64,000 nt of DNA from Loripinus fragilis. Lineage: Eukaryota; Mollusca; Bivalvia; Lucinida; Lucinidae. Location of the stretch: contig OZ026530.1 of NCBI GenBank assembly GCA_964019695.1, positions 33,586,690 through 33,650,689 of the forward strand, given 5' to 3'. The translations under genes were made by a program, and so were the position numbers. Below, one piece after another: positions 38,285-50,411 of this stretch. Every line of letters begins with the position of its first letter. Position 1 is the stretch's first letter. A model generated the notes under the pieces. It made no database searches. It was not told the origin of the DNA and saw only the letters and a program-made list of their open reading frames with translations.

Positions 38285-39350
38285 CAAGGTGACGTTACGT
38301 TAACACAACAATACTTTATGTTTACCTGGATTTGTTGTATGAAATTTGTGTCAGTAAACGTAAACAGTGAAACGATCTATAGTGTGTGACCTTAAATTGA
38401 AGGAAGTCATGATTCTCGAAATTTCAGCTATGTTTATTTCGCAAACAAGGGTGATGTTAAATGAGAATATATTATCCCATTGAAGGGATGTATCGATAAC
38501 AGGTGGGTATGTACGTTTTACTTCAATGGAGGTACATTTTGTATTTAGTTAGTGACAACACATGTCAATCTTTACGATTGTGGTTTTCTTGGCATTATTA
38601 CCAAAGACATACCCATCACATAAGAGTTTTTAAGTCATACACGTAAGGTTGAGGGCTGATTAGATTATAAAGGACTTCCTATTGTCATATTGAAAAGAAT
38701 AACCCCACCACACGCTGTAGAGATAGTATGGATAACCCATGTTCTATCAGTAGATTATTTTTACAGAATTGTCTCTATGTGTGTCCCCTCCGACACTGGG
38801 GAGAGTAACGTTAGTATACGTTATTCTACGTTCACCTGGATTTTATGTTTGAAATGAGTGTCAGTAAAATAAAACTAGGAATCAATCTAGATTGTGTGAC
38901 CTTATGTGGAAGGTGGCCACAATTCTCGAGCTATTCAGCTATGTTAACGCTGCAAACCAGGTTGATGTTATACTAGGGAATATTATTTGATTAACGGAAT
39001 GTATTGATGATGCTTTGGTTTGTTCCTTTTACTTCAATGGAGGTATTTGGCTAGTGCCAACACATGCTGTTTTGTCACTGCAATTTTCCCCTGATTGTGG
39101 TTTTCTGGCAAGTATCTCCAAAGACAGACCCATTCAAACCACATAGGGTCATTAGTCATACGCCAAAAGGTGACGGCTGATTGCGCTCTAATTGAATTTA
39201 GCAGGTTTAGAAAAGATACTAAGGACTTTCCATTTCATATTGAAACAAATAACTTCACAACACGCTGTGGAGAATTTCTGATAAATCAATTTTCTATTAG
39301 TAGTTTTTTTTAAGAATTGTCTCTGTGTGCGTCCCCACCAACACTAGAGA
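38285..39350. repeat. Diverged tandem duplication, about 520-bp unit, two copies
   Basis: The order 'tttacctggattt', 'gtgtcagtaaa', 'gtgtgaccttat', 'attctcga', 'cagctatgtt', 'acttcaatggaggta', 'gattgtggtttt', 'gaattgtctct.tgtg.gtcccc' appears from 38321 and again from 38831. The copies differ by many substitutions and indels. No protein coding is supported. Confidence 0.75.
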
Positions 39351-39664
39351 GAGTTATTTCATAGTAATAAGAGGTTCCATGGTACCAAGGCGTGGAAACA
39401 ACCTGCCGCCTTGGACCACTAGCACAGTGGTTAACGAGTGTACCTCATTCAACGCCATGACATATACCATCACATCACATACCAACTGCCACCTATTAGA
39501 GTGTGCTGAGTGGGAAATAGGCTGACTTAAGTGTCAGTACAACGCGCGTGTGTAAGTGCATACCACGAGTAGAAATATTATACTAAGACTGACCCAAATG
39601 TCAGGGGGTCTTCACCAAAAATATTGCCTCAGAAGTCAACGAAGATAAGAAACCATGGACAAAG

Positions 39665-41045
39665 AGAAAAAAGAAAGTATGAAAGAGGGCAAATATCAGG
39701 AATCAATACAATCAAGTACCACACCTGACCCAGGATACCACATGGGAAAGTGACAAACACACGGTTAGACATCTGAAACGAGAGACCTTTCCCAACAGGT
39801 GACCACAAGGCATCAATAAACAGACACAAGCGAAAGCACAACAAACACAAGACAGATATAACATAATTGATCCATAAAAGAATCACCGCCTTGGAACGGT
39901 CAGTAAAAGCATTTTAAACTGGTCTCACGGTGTGCCAACCTCACCCTTTTTTTCAGATGTGGATCAAGACACATAGATGTTTTGTTTGCATGAAATACCC
40001 CTAACTTATCAATGCATCATCTCCTAGAACATATAAATCAAGATACAAAAAGGAGATAAAGCAAAGATAAGGACTCAACAGTACATAAAACTGAATACCT
40101 TAGCAAAAGAAATCCAACAGATTAACCCCAGTGGGCCTGACAACAGCCAAAAGATAAATCTTTAAGTTGGAGCTTTCAAAGAGTATGATGCATGCAATTA
40201 AAGAGGAAAGCAAGGCTGCCAACCGTGATTAGGTTGACCACAAAGCATGCAGTCTGTTGCTAAATATTAATGTTATAGACAATCTTTTTATAATGAGGTA
40301 TTATTTTAATATACTGCACTGAAAAATGATAAGAGCAAACAATCATCTTTAACTTATACACCAAGTCATCATAGAACTCAGGTTCTTGGCACAAGAGATA
40401 GTTAAGTCCAACTTTGAATTTAGATATCAATATCGACGATAACATTTAAAAAAGGTTTTGCAAAGAATATGATACGGATAGCCTTGTTTAAGATGTTACT
40501 TAGTTAAAAATTTATTGGGAGTGCTGAAGTCAGCAACGTGGCTATATGCTTAAGCAAAACAGATGAGTTGAGATATATAGAATGCATAAGATGTAGAGCG
40601 AGGAAAATCAGCATCTAAAAATGAGAAATTACAATTTCAAAATCAAAATCTTCACGTTTATCATATATTTTGGTAGAAACAATATTATTAGAAATGCACA
40701 AATGCAAGTATAAATGCGGCTTCAGTATCAGAGGTATTAGCTCTATTAATTTGGAGCTCTGAATGGTATATTTGACTTACCATATTGTTAAAATGACCTG
40801 ATTAGTGTTTATAATATCGTCCTAGTATCTTGATGTAGTTCTTAAAGCGCCAATAATATCAGCCAGCTTATCGTCAGAAAGAGACATCATAAAGTCCCTT
40901 TCATAGTAAAAAGAATAAATTAGCAATAGGGGTTTTCTTTTAGACCATTGTTTGCAAACACTTTCAACCTTTTTGATTGTATCATTGTAGTTCAAGTACC
41001 AAATATTATTTATTATACAACTAAGAAAAAAAACGATTTTCATTG
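39665..41045 (-). pseudogene. Family B reverse-transcriptase element with stop in the catalytic box
   Basis: The tail ('atcaggaatcaatacaatcaagtaccacacctgacccagg') is at about 39690. Going up the minus strand, the 3' UTR is followed by decayed coding at 40220..40450 (FKVGLNYLLCQEPEF, YDDLVYKLKMIV, FSVQYIKIIPHYKKI) and a 73-codon frame at 41043..40822. That frame ends LSDDKLADIIGALRTTSRY and is followed by a TAG (40822..40824) and DDIINTN. The stop replaces the residue between Y and DD of the expected YxDD reverse-transcriptase motif. The element is dead and shows further frameshifts. It is the longest 5' extension of this family in the window. Confidence 0.7.
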
Positions 41046-41625
41046 GCTTAAAGCGCTCACGTGGACAGTCTTTAGATGGTCATAAACACTGTCTGGCGCT
41101 TGCTTGCCCGTGTATATTAGTCACTAGATTAGACCCCTTTGGTTTTTTCCAATTACGGTTCTGCTTTTCTAAAGTGTCGCTAAAAATCCTATCGTAGCTT
41201 CTGGGAATGAAACAAATCACATCCTGGAGCTGATCTATTTCGATTTTAATGCACAATAAACGACGAAACCAAATTTGAAGTCCTCAGCTTCTTAAAACTT
41301 TCTGCCTTTGCACTGAAGAACCCCCACCAATACTTAGACCACGTCGCATACGTTTACATGTATTTGTAACGTCTTTCAAGAGTTCAAACGACGATACACC
41401 GTCTACGAGGGACATCCTATAAAGAATGAGACTTTCTTCATAGTCTGAAAATATGTGTGTGCATTTAGTTACAATTCACCATAATAATAGTATGACATCT
41501 TAGCAATTCAGGAATAGAAAAATATTTTTGTGATTGATCAGATGCCATAATAACTGGATGTTTTGTGGAATGACCTGAAGACGCATAGCCACGTTTATAT
41601 TAATTTTTGCATATCCATGGTCAAA

Positions 41626-42991
41626 TGAGAGGTGATCAGAAAGTTTGCGGAAAAGTGTTATTAACCTTCTAGTGCTCAAACATAGAATGCGCTATCAGAA
41701 AACATTTATATTTCACCCAGATACTAGCTTTGGGAAGTCAAATAGAAAACAGGGTCTGAATTAATGTTGATGTCAAAGGTTGCCGAGATTGGCATGCAGC
41801 ATATATGCTACATTGGGCATTAAGTTTTCATGACACAATTTTTTTAAGGTGAATTACTCAACTTATTGTTATTATTTCAGGAAACCTTTTTGGAAGACAA
41901 TTTGGTGTAAGAATAGGAATTTGCTAGATTATATATATCATGTTTATCTGAAAAGGTGAAGTCAATATCTCGATTCGTATTTTTGATTTTTTTTAATGCA
42001 CAATGTATCATATATGATACAATTTTCGTTTTTTAACTTTGGCAACATTTGGTGGCTGATAAAACCGATTTCAGACAATGGTCTCGACTAAAATGATTTA
42101 TTCTAGTTGCTTTACATCTTATATGTCTCTCTATCAGTTCAACTTAACTTTCAAGCCAATATCCTGGTCATGGCACCAAAAAAAAAATACAGCATATATG
42201 ATACACCGGGCACTAGAGGGTTAAATTGCATTGCTTTTACCGATTGCAATGAAAATTAATAGATATAAACTACTATTCATAGCAATTTGACTGAAATTAA
42301 AATTTTGAAAATGTGACTTTAGACGTATGAGCACGAGGAGCCGCTGTGACATCATTTTGCTGAAAGCGGCCCATCTGTACCCCTAGGTTGCTTCTCAGGG
42401 CTAAAACTCGTAGTTGTGTTTGAATTGATCTGTATTTTTAACGGAAAGTAATGTTCGGTTATTCATTGACATAATATGAGGTTTAAATATCAGTATTAGA
42501 TCTACTGTCCTGAACAAGGGTGTTTTTCGAAGAATGTAAATAGTTTATTGCAAAGAATTGACATGGCGTAACAGGCTATGGGTTCATAAAAGTTGATTGC
42601 TTTGCCTTTTGATAGTGCTGTTATTCGTTTCGATTTAGAACACCATCCATTAGATATAAATCTTTGAAAGTGTGTATAGATGAGGCGTTAAAATATCATT
42701 AAATATGTATGGAACGCACACAATGGGCTATCACAACATAACAAACTTCAAAACAGTGAAGTTTAATTGGTTATGTTGTAAAACGCCAAAATCCAACGTA
42801 AACTGGGCCGGTTTGCACTATATAGCGTTGCCTTGACGACTACTGTAACTTACGTAGACGACTTACATCAAGCATGTTGTGACCAATCAACTGCATATGT
42901 GTTGCAGTATTGTGTGCTGTAATTCAAGCTCTATTGATCAAACGATGTTGAAATGACGACTATTTACAGTGAACATTCTGATCACCCCTCG
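41626..42991. mobile_element. Middle DNA transposon of the nest
   Basis: The left TIR TGAGAGGTGATCAGAAAGTT and the right TIR, whose reverse complement is CGAGGGGTGATCAGAATGTT, match at 17 of 20 positions. The right flank is TA and the left is AA, probably a mutated TA. The start resembles the outer element, so both may use related mariner-like transposases. It lies wholly inside the outer element. Confidence 0.7.
41661..42224. mobile_element. Inner piggyBac-like MITE with TTAA ends
   Basis: TTAA at 41661..41664 and 42221..42224 flank the terminal repeats CCTTCTAGTGCTC and, inverted, CCCTCTAGTGCCC. The TTAA target duplication and a CCC-type start are the hallmarks of piggyBac elements. At about 560 bp with no ORF it is non-autonomous. 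A 'gcatatatg(c/a)tac' phrase and 'gtatcatatatgatac' palindrome recur inside. Confidence 0.75.
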
Positions 42992-43700
42992 TACAAAGTC
43001 TTGTATGGTCGATCACAGATAGAATTTAACCTCTTGATATCAATTCTTCAATTGAACAATCTTAGTGTTACATAAAATTCTACAAAAGAAGAACAAAATA
43101 TTCATATCCTTTCTTGTGGTTGCCTAGCAACGAATTAACATGATTTTTCATAAATACACTACTTTGAATTGCTATGGTAACTATGTTCGCGATGTATATC
43201 CTACAAAAAGTATAGTTATGTGCAAATGATTGTGATTTAGGTTACATGAACAAAACCCTGTTCACTTTAATTGACTTTGATTATTTGATATTAACTTTTA
43301 AAGTCAAGAGGCCAACGAAAAATGCCAGATATTTCATGGAAACTTGATTTTTAAGCTTTGTTTCCATGGTAACAGCTGAAGACATTGGAACATTACTTTC
43401 CCTATTGGATATAGACAGATTGTATGAGCATGTACAAGTATTAGTAGGAAAAATAAACTATATATCTAAATTTGTTGCCATGGTGGCAACCTATAGTGAG
43501 CTGTCCACGCGTGTTGGACTAGTCTTCTAATGTTGCCGAGCAACAAAAAATGGAACTTTTAAGCGCGCCCAGTATGGAACATGTAATCAGCCAAAAAGAC
43601 GTGCTAGCTTTGAATGCAATTTCATAAGTCTAGCATGTTAATTCACCGCGCTATAGAAAAAGTCTCATTCTTTATTGGATGACCCTCATAACGTCATGAC

Positions 43701-43731
43701 TGACGTCATTTTCCAATAACAAATGACGTCA
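43701..43731. promoter_or_regulatory. Pair of perfect CRE palindromes
   Basis: TGACGTCA occurs at 43701..43708 and again at 43724..43731, with a half-site (ACGTCA) at 43691. TGACGTCA is the CREB/ATF consensus. They sit just outside the outer nested transposon. No adjacent transcription start is visible. Confidence 0.35.
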
Positions 43732-43734
43732 GCT

Positions 43735-45700
43735 ATCACACATTTTCCCTGTGCTTTCAAAGCTGTGAATTATTATTTAATATATCACACTTTTTTACTT
43801 TTAGAATTCATGTAAGTAGATGTTGAATGATGACACTCATGCACAACAAATGGAAAAGAGTGGACTTATCCAGGTCTGCACTGTTTCAGCTAAATGATTG
43901 ACTGTCACAAAACGTGTCAATAAGTTCAGTATTTTTTCCAGGTGCAATGATACTTGTACATCTTTCTCTAAATGTTATATAATATTGACTAATGAGGCAT
44001 TGGATTCAATGTGATATATATGTCGAAGCCGAGGTCAATATTGGTATTCTCTGGTCGATATCACATCATAACCAATACATCACTAGTCAATAATTGTATA
44101 ATATTTCTGTTTAAATGTAACACCGAATATTTAAAAGGCCCCTGTGTCCAATCTAATCAAAAATTATGACACAGTCATGCTGTAGAGTTACTTATTGAGC
44201 CTATCTATATTGCTTTGGGTTTTTCCAACATTTATCCTTAGCCCCAACCTTGATGTCGTTTTTTGTGAGATGGTTAGTGGTTCTCGGAGAGAGTTTTCAC
44301 TATCATTTAAGAAAAATGCGTATCAAATGCATATTGACTTATTTTAAATTGACGTACTACTTATTCGGGGCAGTCGCCGGGTATTCAAAAGTGGTATTGC
44401 GAAGGAAACCTACAGGTGCTGAAGGCACAAGAGGGAGGAGGGGAGCACTAGTGTAGGATTAACCCCCTTTTGGGGATGGGTTGGTAGACCCGAGAAAATA
44501 TTTGAACTTTGATTGCTTTTATGTGCGTTTCAATGTGTTTTTAGTATGTTTGGGACCAGATTTCAGTCGTTTTCAGTGGTCACGATTTTTGATAAAATTG
44601 TTATGTCTTGGCATGCTGGACAAAATCGTTCTCAGACAATCACGAGTTTTACTTCCTTTCTTCAGCTTGTTTCTTTGACATTATCTTATAACTGGGTCTG
44701 AGGGCCTACTGTCGACCACGACGGCTAAACGCTTCTCTGCCCAGGCTAAATTGGAACAAGCGGGACTTGTATAGGTATGGTAACAACACAGGCTCACGAT
44801 GCTCATATAAATATGTAAATTCAGAACGTGTTAAACAAACTTTTGACATGTTATTTGATTAAGAATAATTAGAAAGAGAAAAATATCAATTTTGAGGGAA
44901 ATGAAACTGGATCATAGAAATTATCTGAGCATCAACACGAGAAGACCTATCTTCGAGATTTTTGACAATGCGAGACTCAAATAACCTGCCCAGATACAGA
45001 GATTAGCTAAAATGCTGAAATTTTGTATGTAGCGAGTTTATCGATAACACTTCCCAGAGGCGCTAATAAGAGTGTGTGGATGCGCATGTTATTGTCAAAT
45101 GCAGCTACGTAAGGTTTTTATCTTGACACATTCAATAAGTATGATTACGTCCGATTATACTTTGAATCAAGCAGGTGCTATAACTGTATTGTTTTTCGAA
45201 TGTTTTTACACCTTGGCTAGTTCGGTCTATTGGTGAATGTTACAATAAATTATAGCACGAGAGGCAAGCACTTACAAAAAATAAGCAGAAACGAGAAAAA
45301 AGGACACGGCGGAAAGCAAACTTGGCCAAAAAATGGTCCGGCACTTGCCAGAGTTGCCAGACCAGTGAAGATGGACTTGTAATTATTTATAATTATTCCA
45401 TGTATATCATTACTTTTTTCTTATCATTGTTCCTAATATTTCAGCACATAAAATAAATATATATAAATATGTATGTCCCACAGACGGTAGGTTTTTGCAG
45501 CACCAATCTACCTCTTGCAAGGAGTGTTAAGCTTGCTTTATAGTGAAAAGACAACCTACTGAAAATATGCTTAAACGTAATATCGGATACGCTCTCTTTC
45601 GGTTTATGAACACAATCGAATATATTATCTTGGACCCGGATACTTAGAAGTATAAGAAACATGACACTTATTACATTCAGCTATAAAGAAAGCACTTAAT
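43735..45700. other. Unannotated AT-rich stretch
   Basis: Short plus-strand frames at 44250..44700 have no recognisable motif and overlap each other. No exon or repeat family is supported. Confidence 0.5.
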
Positions 45701-45704
45701 AAAA

Positions 45705-45955
45705 GTAAGGAATAAGGCAATGGTCACGAATCGATACAATCACGTACGACACCTGACCCCAGACACAATATAGGAAAGTGACACACAATTAACATCTCAC
45801 ACAAGATAGCAAAGAGGTCAGCACTTTCCCAGCAGAGGATCACAAGGCCCCACCCTGCACTCTAATGTAGATCAAGACACAGCGATCTTTGGGCCGCAGG
45901 CAATATCTCTAGCTAATTAATGAATCATCTTTTAGTTCCTATTAATTAAAATATA
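45705..45955 (-). mobile_element. Family B 3'-end fragment
   Basis: 'cacgaatcgatacaatcacgtacgacacctgacccc' through 'aagaggtcagcactttcccagcagaggatcacaagg' matches the tail block of the other copies with internal deletion. It is joined to a family C copy. Confidence 0.7.
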
Positions 45956-45964
45956 AACAAAAAG

Positions 45965-46205
45965 TAGGTGAGTATGATCAGGAAATACTACAATCACAAA
46001 CTACAGATAAACCCATGGCATCGCGGGAAAGAACCACACAACAATCACAAGACACTAAGTAGACAAACTTAGCTAAGCAACCAGCTCTCTCTTCCTGATC
46101 AAGATGATTGCAGAACTAGAATGGACATAAAGCAATCTACACAAAACATAAAACAATTACAGACTCCCACAATGGGAGTAACAATAAACAACTAATCAAC
46201 AACAT
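45965..46205 (-). repeat. Family C repeat, minus orientation
   Basis: 'gatcaggaaatactacaatcacaaactacagataaacccatggcatcgc' and 'tgatcaagatgattgcagaactagaatggacataaag' parallel 26.37-26.64 kb closely. Confidence 0.75.
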
Positions 46206-47194
46206 CATCAACTCTGCTACGCACATGGGACCAAAGGTTTGCATTTTGACAACAGCAGTATCTAGGGATAATAAGTTTGGGGAATCTTACTGGTTGCTCA
46301 TTATACGTTGACGACTTCTGTATCTGTTATCGCTCAAAAAGCATGGCGACAATTGAACGTCAACTACAACAAAATTTGAATAAGATTGAAAATAGGGCAG
46401 CAAGCAATGGCTTTAAGTTTTCCAAATAAAAAAAATTCAGTGTGTACATTTCTGTCAGTTGCGCAAGCAACATGATGATCAGGTTTTACATTTATATGAA
46501 TCACCTATTCCAGTTGTTGAGGAATCTAAATTCCTTGGCATTTTATTTGATAGAAAACTCAGTTTTATACCCCATATTAAATATCTCAAAGCTAAATGTT
46601 TAAAAGCATTGAATCTTTTAAAAGTGCTTTCCCATACGTCTTGGGGTGCAGACGGAACTACACTTCTCAAGCTGTATAGGTCTCTAGTCCGGTCAAAATT
46701 AGACTATGGCTGTATTATATATGGCTCTGCACGAAAAACATATCTTCAAATGATTGATCCTATACATAACCAAGGACTAAGATTAGCTTTAGGGGCTTTT
46801 AGAACTTCTCCTGTTGCTAGTCTCAATGTGGAAGCAGATGAACCATCACTAAACTCACACAGAGAGAACCTCTCTTTGCAATATGCTATAAGACTTGCTG
46901 CTAACCCATCAAATCCTGCTCATGAAGTTACATTCCCACCAAATTATGTTGATTTATATGAACAAAAACCTAAAGCTATTAAATCATTTGGCATCAGAAT
47001 TTCACCACTCTTAGAATCTGCCAATATCAAACCACAAAATATTGAAAAACATTTTACACCAAATATTCCAGCTTGGTGTATGAAACCACCTGAAATACTT
47101 TTTGATTTACATTCTGGGAAAACATCTGAATCAAACCCACACATATTAAAAGATGATTTCAGAAAAATGCAAAGTCGTTATAAAAATTACCAAC

Positions 47195-48630
47195 AAAGGA
47201 TCATTGACGGTTTGGGCCTTATACGCCTATTTTTCTGAGTCCAAGAACGCTTCTTTTGAGCTTCTAGTGTGGTGCATGTAGTATCAGTGTAATAGGTGAA
47301 TCTAATGGCAAGGGCCAGCTAGCAAAATATTTTCAAAATTCCTACGCACTCGAGAGTTATGGCTGGTAGAAAGGGGAGGGGGTCTGAAATTTCATGAAAA
47401 TAAAAGGTGCTTTAAAAAGTGATTTCTGCACGTTTTCTTGATTTATTTGGTAGGCATTGTGATATCTATTGAACATACCATATGCAGAGCATTAACGAAT
47501 CACGATAATTGATGAAATTGTTTTAAAAACAAAATATGTTTTGTAATAAAATGATTTTGGGAGATAATTTAGAAGTTACCTGTACATTTTTTACTACATG
47601 TACCGTAAATAATGCAAAACTGATAGCTCAACAAAAGAAATATATATTTTTGAAGGAATGAAAGTGTCCCATTTAGCATTGGAAAGTGTAACTGATTCTA
47701 ACTAGAGCCTTTGAATATTACTTTTGCTTTGTTTAAAGGGCATAGCATGTTGAATGTATTTAAAGTGTCCTAATATTTATGGTATACATGATGCATGTAT
47801 ATCCCTATATGAGACAATATATTGAACACATAAGTATTGACCTGTTATAACTCTTTGCATGCCAGTGGATTTTGTCGTCTGCCTATAGCCTTTTGCAAAT
47901 AGTTCGAACCCAGATGAAGACCAATAGAATGTCGGTCTTGATCTGGATCCAAACTGTTTGACACTCTGATAGTGGTCCTTGGTTTATTTTTAAAAACTTA
48001 ATTTTGAAGAAAGTAAGCAGACGAAAATAAAAACTTGAACAATTCCCTGGCATGCAAATAGATAAGTATAGGACGTTTGCAAAATAATGTGTCTTTTAAT
48101 AACAGTGAGATTTTTTCTTATGAAAAAATGCATAAAACCTTGCTAATTCTACTTTTAATCTTTAAGTACTTTAAATTAAACTAGCACAGAATACAAAGCA
48201 ATTTAGGAGGTTGGTTCTAGAGACCTTCATTACTGTCATTAATTTCTTATTTGGTAGAAAAGGCATTTTATGGGCTTAGGCCCTGGGTTTTTGGGCTGCT
48301 GAACATCTTTCCCCCCCCCGTGTGCCAGCAAGCCACTTCCATACAAAGTGTAAAATATGGTAACACATATGCAGGCAAACGCTTTTGCTGGCACACGGGG
48401 GGGAATGATATTTTAAAAAATGTTATCGAATTCCTATATATCTTAATGTAAAACTGATTGTTCTACCCAAAATTTTACATCTTTGAAGCATTTAATATCG
48501 AAAACGGATTTCACAGCCATAAAAAACTCAGGTCAGGGTAGCTTCAAGGCGAAGAAAGGGACGATTGACAAATTTTTATTTTTACTGAAAACCATAGGCA
48601 TTTACCCATAGCAAGTGTCAATGATCCTTT
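47195..48630. mobile_element. 1.44-kb DNA transposon inserted in the retrotransposon (family H)
   Basis: AAAGGATCATTGAC at 47195..47208 is repeated as the exact reverse complement at 48617..48630. The retrotransposon coding stops at the left edge (KNYQQ) and resumes at the right edge (DGSKED), which defines the insertion independently of the TIRs. Weaker inverted similarity continues inward for about 80 bp. No ORF is recognised, so it is non-autonomous. The target duplication is unclear. Confidence 0.85.
48313..48403. repeat. 91-bp hairpin or nested micro-MITE with 19-bp arms
   Basis: CCCCCCCGTGTGCCAGCAA at 48313..48331 is mirrored perfectly at 48385..48403 with 53 bp between. It lies inside the family H transposon. 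The GC-rich arms contrast with the AT-rich surroundings. Confidence 0.85.
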
Positions 48631-49353
48631 AAACCGATGGGTCAAAGGAAGACTCAAAGGTTGGTTGTGCTGTTATATCAGACAACCACAGTAATATGCA
48701 ACGTATACCTGACGATTCATCATTTTCACTGCTGAAGCCAAAGCAATTGATCTAGCTTTAGATTTCATTGGCACTTATATTGCTAACAATAAATTTATTA
48801 TATTTTCTGACTCGCTTTCTGTATTGAAAGCAATGAACCATACCAGTTCAAAGAATCCACAGATTCAGAAACTTTTAGAAGAATGTCATGAGCTTTTAGC
48901 TTATATAGAAATTGTTCTCTGTTGGATTCCTAGTCATATAGGTATCCAAGGGAATGAGATGGTAGATAAGCAAGCAATAACATCGCTTTCATTTGAACCA
49001 ACTTCTTTTAAGATTTCATTTTCTAATTTTAAGCCATCTATCAATAAATATATCTTTGAAGAATGGCAAACGTCATGGAATAACAGCATTGGAAATAAAC
49101 TTTTTGACATCAAACCAACTATTAGTGAATATCAATCAGTTGTTCGAAACATTAGAAAAGAAGAAGTAGTTTTAGCTAGAGTCCGCTTAGGTCATACAAG
49201 AGTCACTCATTCATACTTACAACAAGAGCAGCCACAATGTGTTGGTTGCGACGCACCATTCACTGTACGTCACTTCCTTTTGGAATGTGGCGACTTTGCA
49301 CAAGTAAGAAATAATTGCTTCCATGTTGATAACATGAAAGAATTATTTCAAGA

Positions 49354-49533
49354 TACAGTAGAACTTCAATGGCTCGAACTCTGATGGCTCATTTACCTGG
49401 GCTGGTTAGAACTATCATTATGGTCCCAATAGGTCATTCTATGCATAATCCACCCTTGATGGCTGGAACTACCTTTGGCTAGAACTATTTTTCATGGTCC
49501 CAAGCCTGTTCGAGCCATTGAAGTTCTACTGTA
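49354..49533. mobile_element. 180-bp pogo/Tigger-like MITE with 26-bp perfect ends
   Basis: Both ends begin TA|CAGTAGAACTTCAATGG and match perfectly over 26 bp in inverted orientation (49354..49379 and 49508..49533). The CAGTAGAAC start and TA target fit pogo/Tigger elements. Removing it joins the retrotransposon frame to a downstream stop, which confirms the boundaries. The internal 'tggtcccaa' phrases are also partly inverted. Confidence 0.85.
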
Positions 49534-50411
49534 TACATATTGATAGTATTATGACATTTTTAAGACAAATAAATCTTTTTAACAAAATCTAATTGCTATT
49601 TTTAAAATCATGTTTTGTTTTCCATTTGTATCAGGCCATAATACAGATTATATTATGTTGTATTCTGTTCAGTTAAAGAACATGTACAGTTATCTGAATA
49701 GCTGTTTGAAACTGTCAGATATTTTACGTGGTCTCTCCTGTCAACAATCGTATTGCAACTAATTATCATTATATAAACTCATCATCATCATCATTCCTTT
49801 TATTTTATCTTACAAATTTGTACTTTTTCCATCCATATCATGTTTAGTTTAATACCGTATGACACTTATGACCCACAAGGGTTGATGCGTCGTTAAGCAC
49901 CAAACAAACAGGCCAGTACAATTTAAGCGTATGTTCCAGTACATTCTAAGACAGTGGCTCTTAAATGGTTGATTCATTGTTTATTATTGCTATCCATTTT
50001 TTGTCTTGTGTTTGATTTCACATTTTGAGTGGCTTATACGAGTTTTGCAATAATCTCGCTGGGGAAGAAAGACCTGGAATCCGTACTTTATAATTGTCGG
50101 CTGTTAGTGTTCTGTGTCTCTTCATCATGGTACCATGTGTTGGTCTGCAGTGTGTGATTCACTACATTGTTTGTATTATCCCTTGAGTTATTAATACGAA
50201 AGCCCCTCGCTCAGTAATATTTTGTGGTCAGAAACTGACGACTTAATCTTATTGAACCGATTATCCCCATGTTAATATAGCTTAAACTAGGCCTTTCTCT
50301 GTGATGATTGTAAAAACAACAGGTGAGAATTGGAATTGTATGGTTCCTGGTCTAGAAATTACGTTTTTATTCAGCAGCATTCTGTGCAGTAATTTCAAAG
50401 TTACTTCAAAT

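Larger units (their letters stand above)
41406..43688. mobile_element. Outer DNA transposon of a three-level nest, TA-flanked
   Basis: The left end (C)GAGGGACATCCTATAAAGAA at 41406 and the right end, whose reverse complement is (T)GAGGGTCATCCAATAAAGAA, match over about 38 bp and both are flanked by TA (41404..41405 and 43689..43690). TA duplication and a YGAGGG start fit a Tc1/mariner-like non-autonomous element. No transposase frame remains. Confidence 0.75.
46275..49912 (+). pseudogene. Non-LTR retrotransposon, RT thumb + RNase H (family N, copy 2), twice interrupted
   Basis: It starts inside the RT domain with SLYVDDFCI-like coding (about 46290; the Y-V-D-D residues are visible as 'tacgttgacgac'). 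It continues as a 259-codon frame at 46459..47238 (FLGILFDRKLSFIPHIKYLK, RSLVRSKLDYGCIIYGSARK, FGIRISPLLESANIKPQNIE). A DNA transposon interrupts it at 47195..48630. It resumes with the RNase H domain (DGSKEDSK, later IFSDSLSVLKAMNHT, VLCWIPSHIGIQGNEMVDKQ) in a 186-codon frame at 48824..49384 that ends with a C-x2-C...H-x4-C finger (QCVGCDAPFTVRHFLLECG). A MITE at 49354..49533 supplies the present stop; beyond it the original frame runs on to a TAA at 49590..49592. The 3' end is marked by an ATC repeat and 'gggttgatgcgtcgttaagcaccaaacaaac'. It is 5' truncated and dead. Confidence 0.85.

Noticed and set aside
39400..39445. tRNA-like phrase 'tagcacagtggttaacgagtg' resembling an A box
   Set aside because: No B box or cloverleaf follows; at most a scrap of a SINE.
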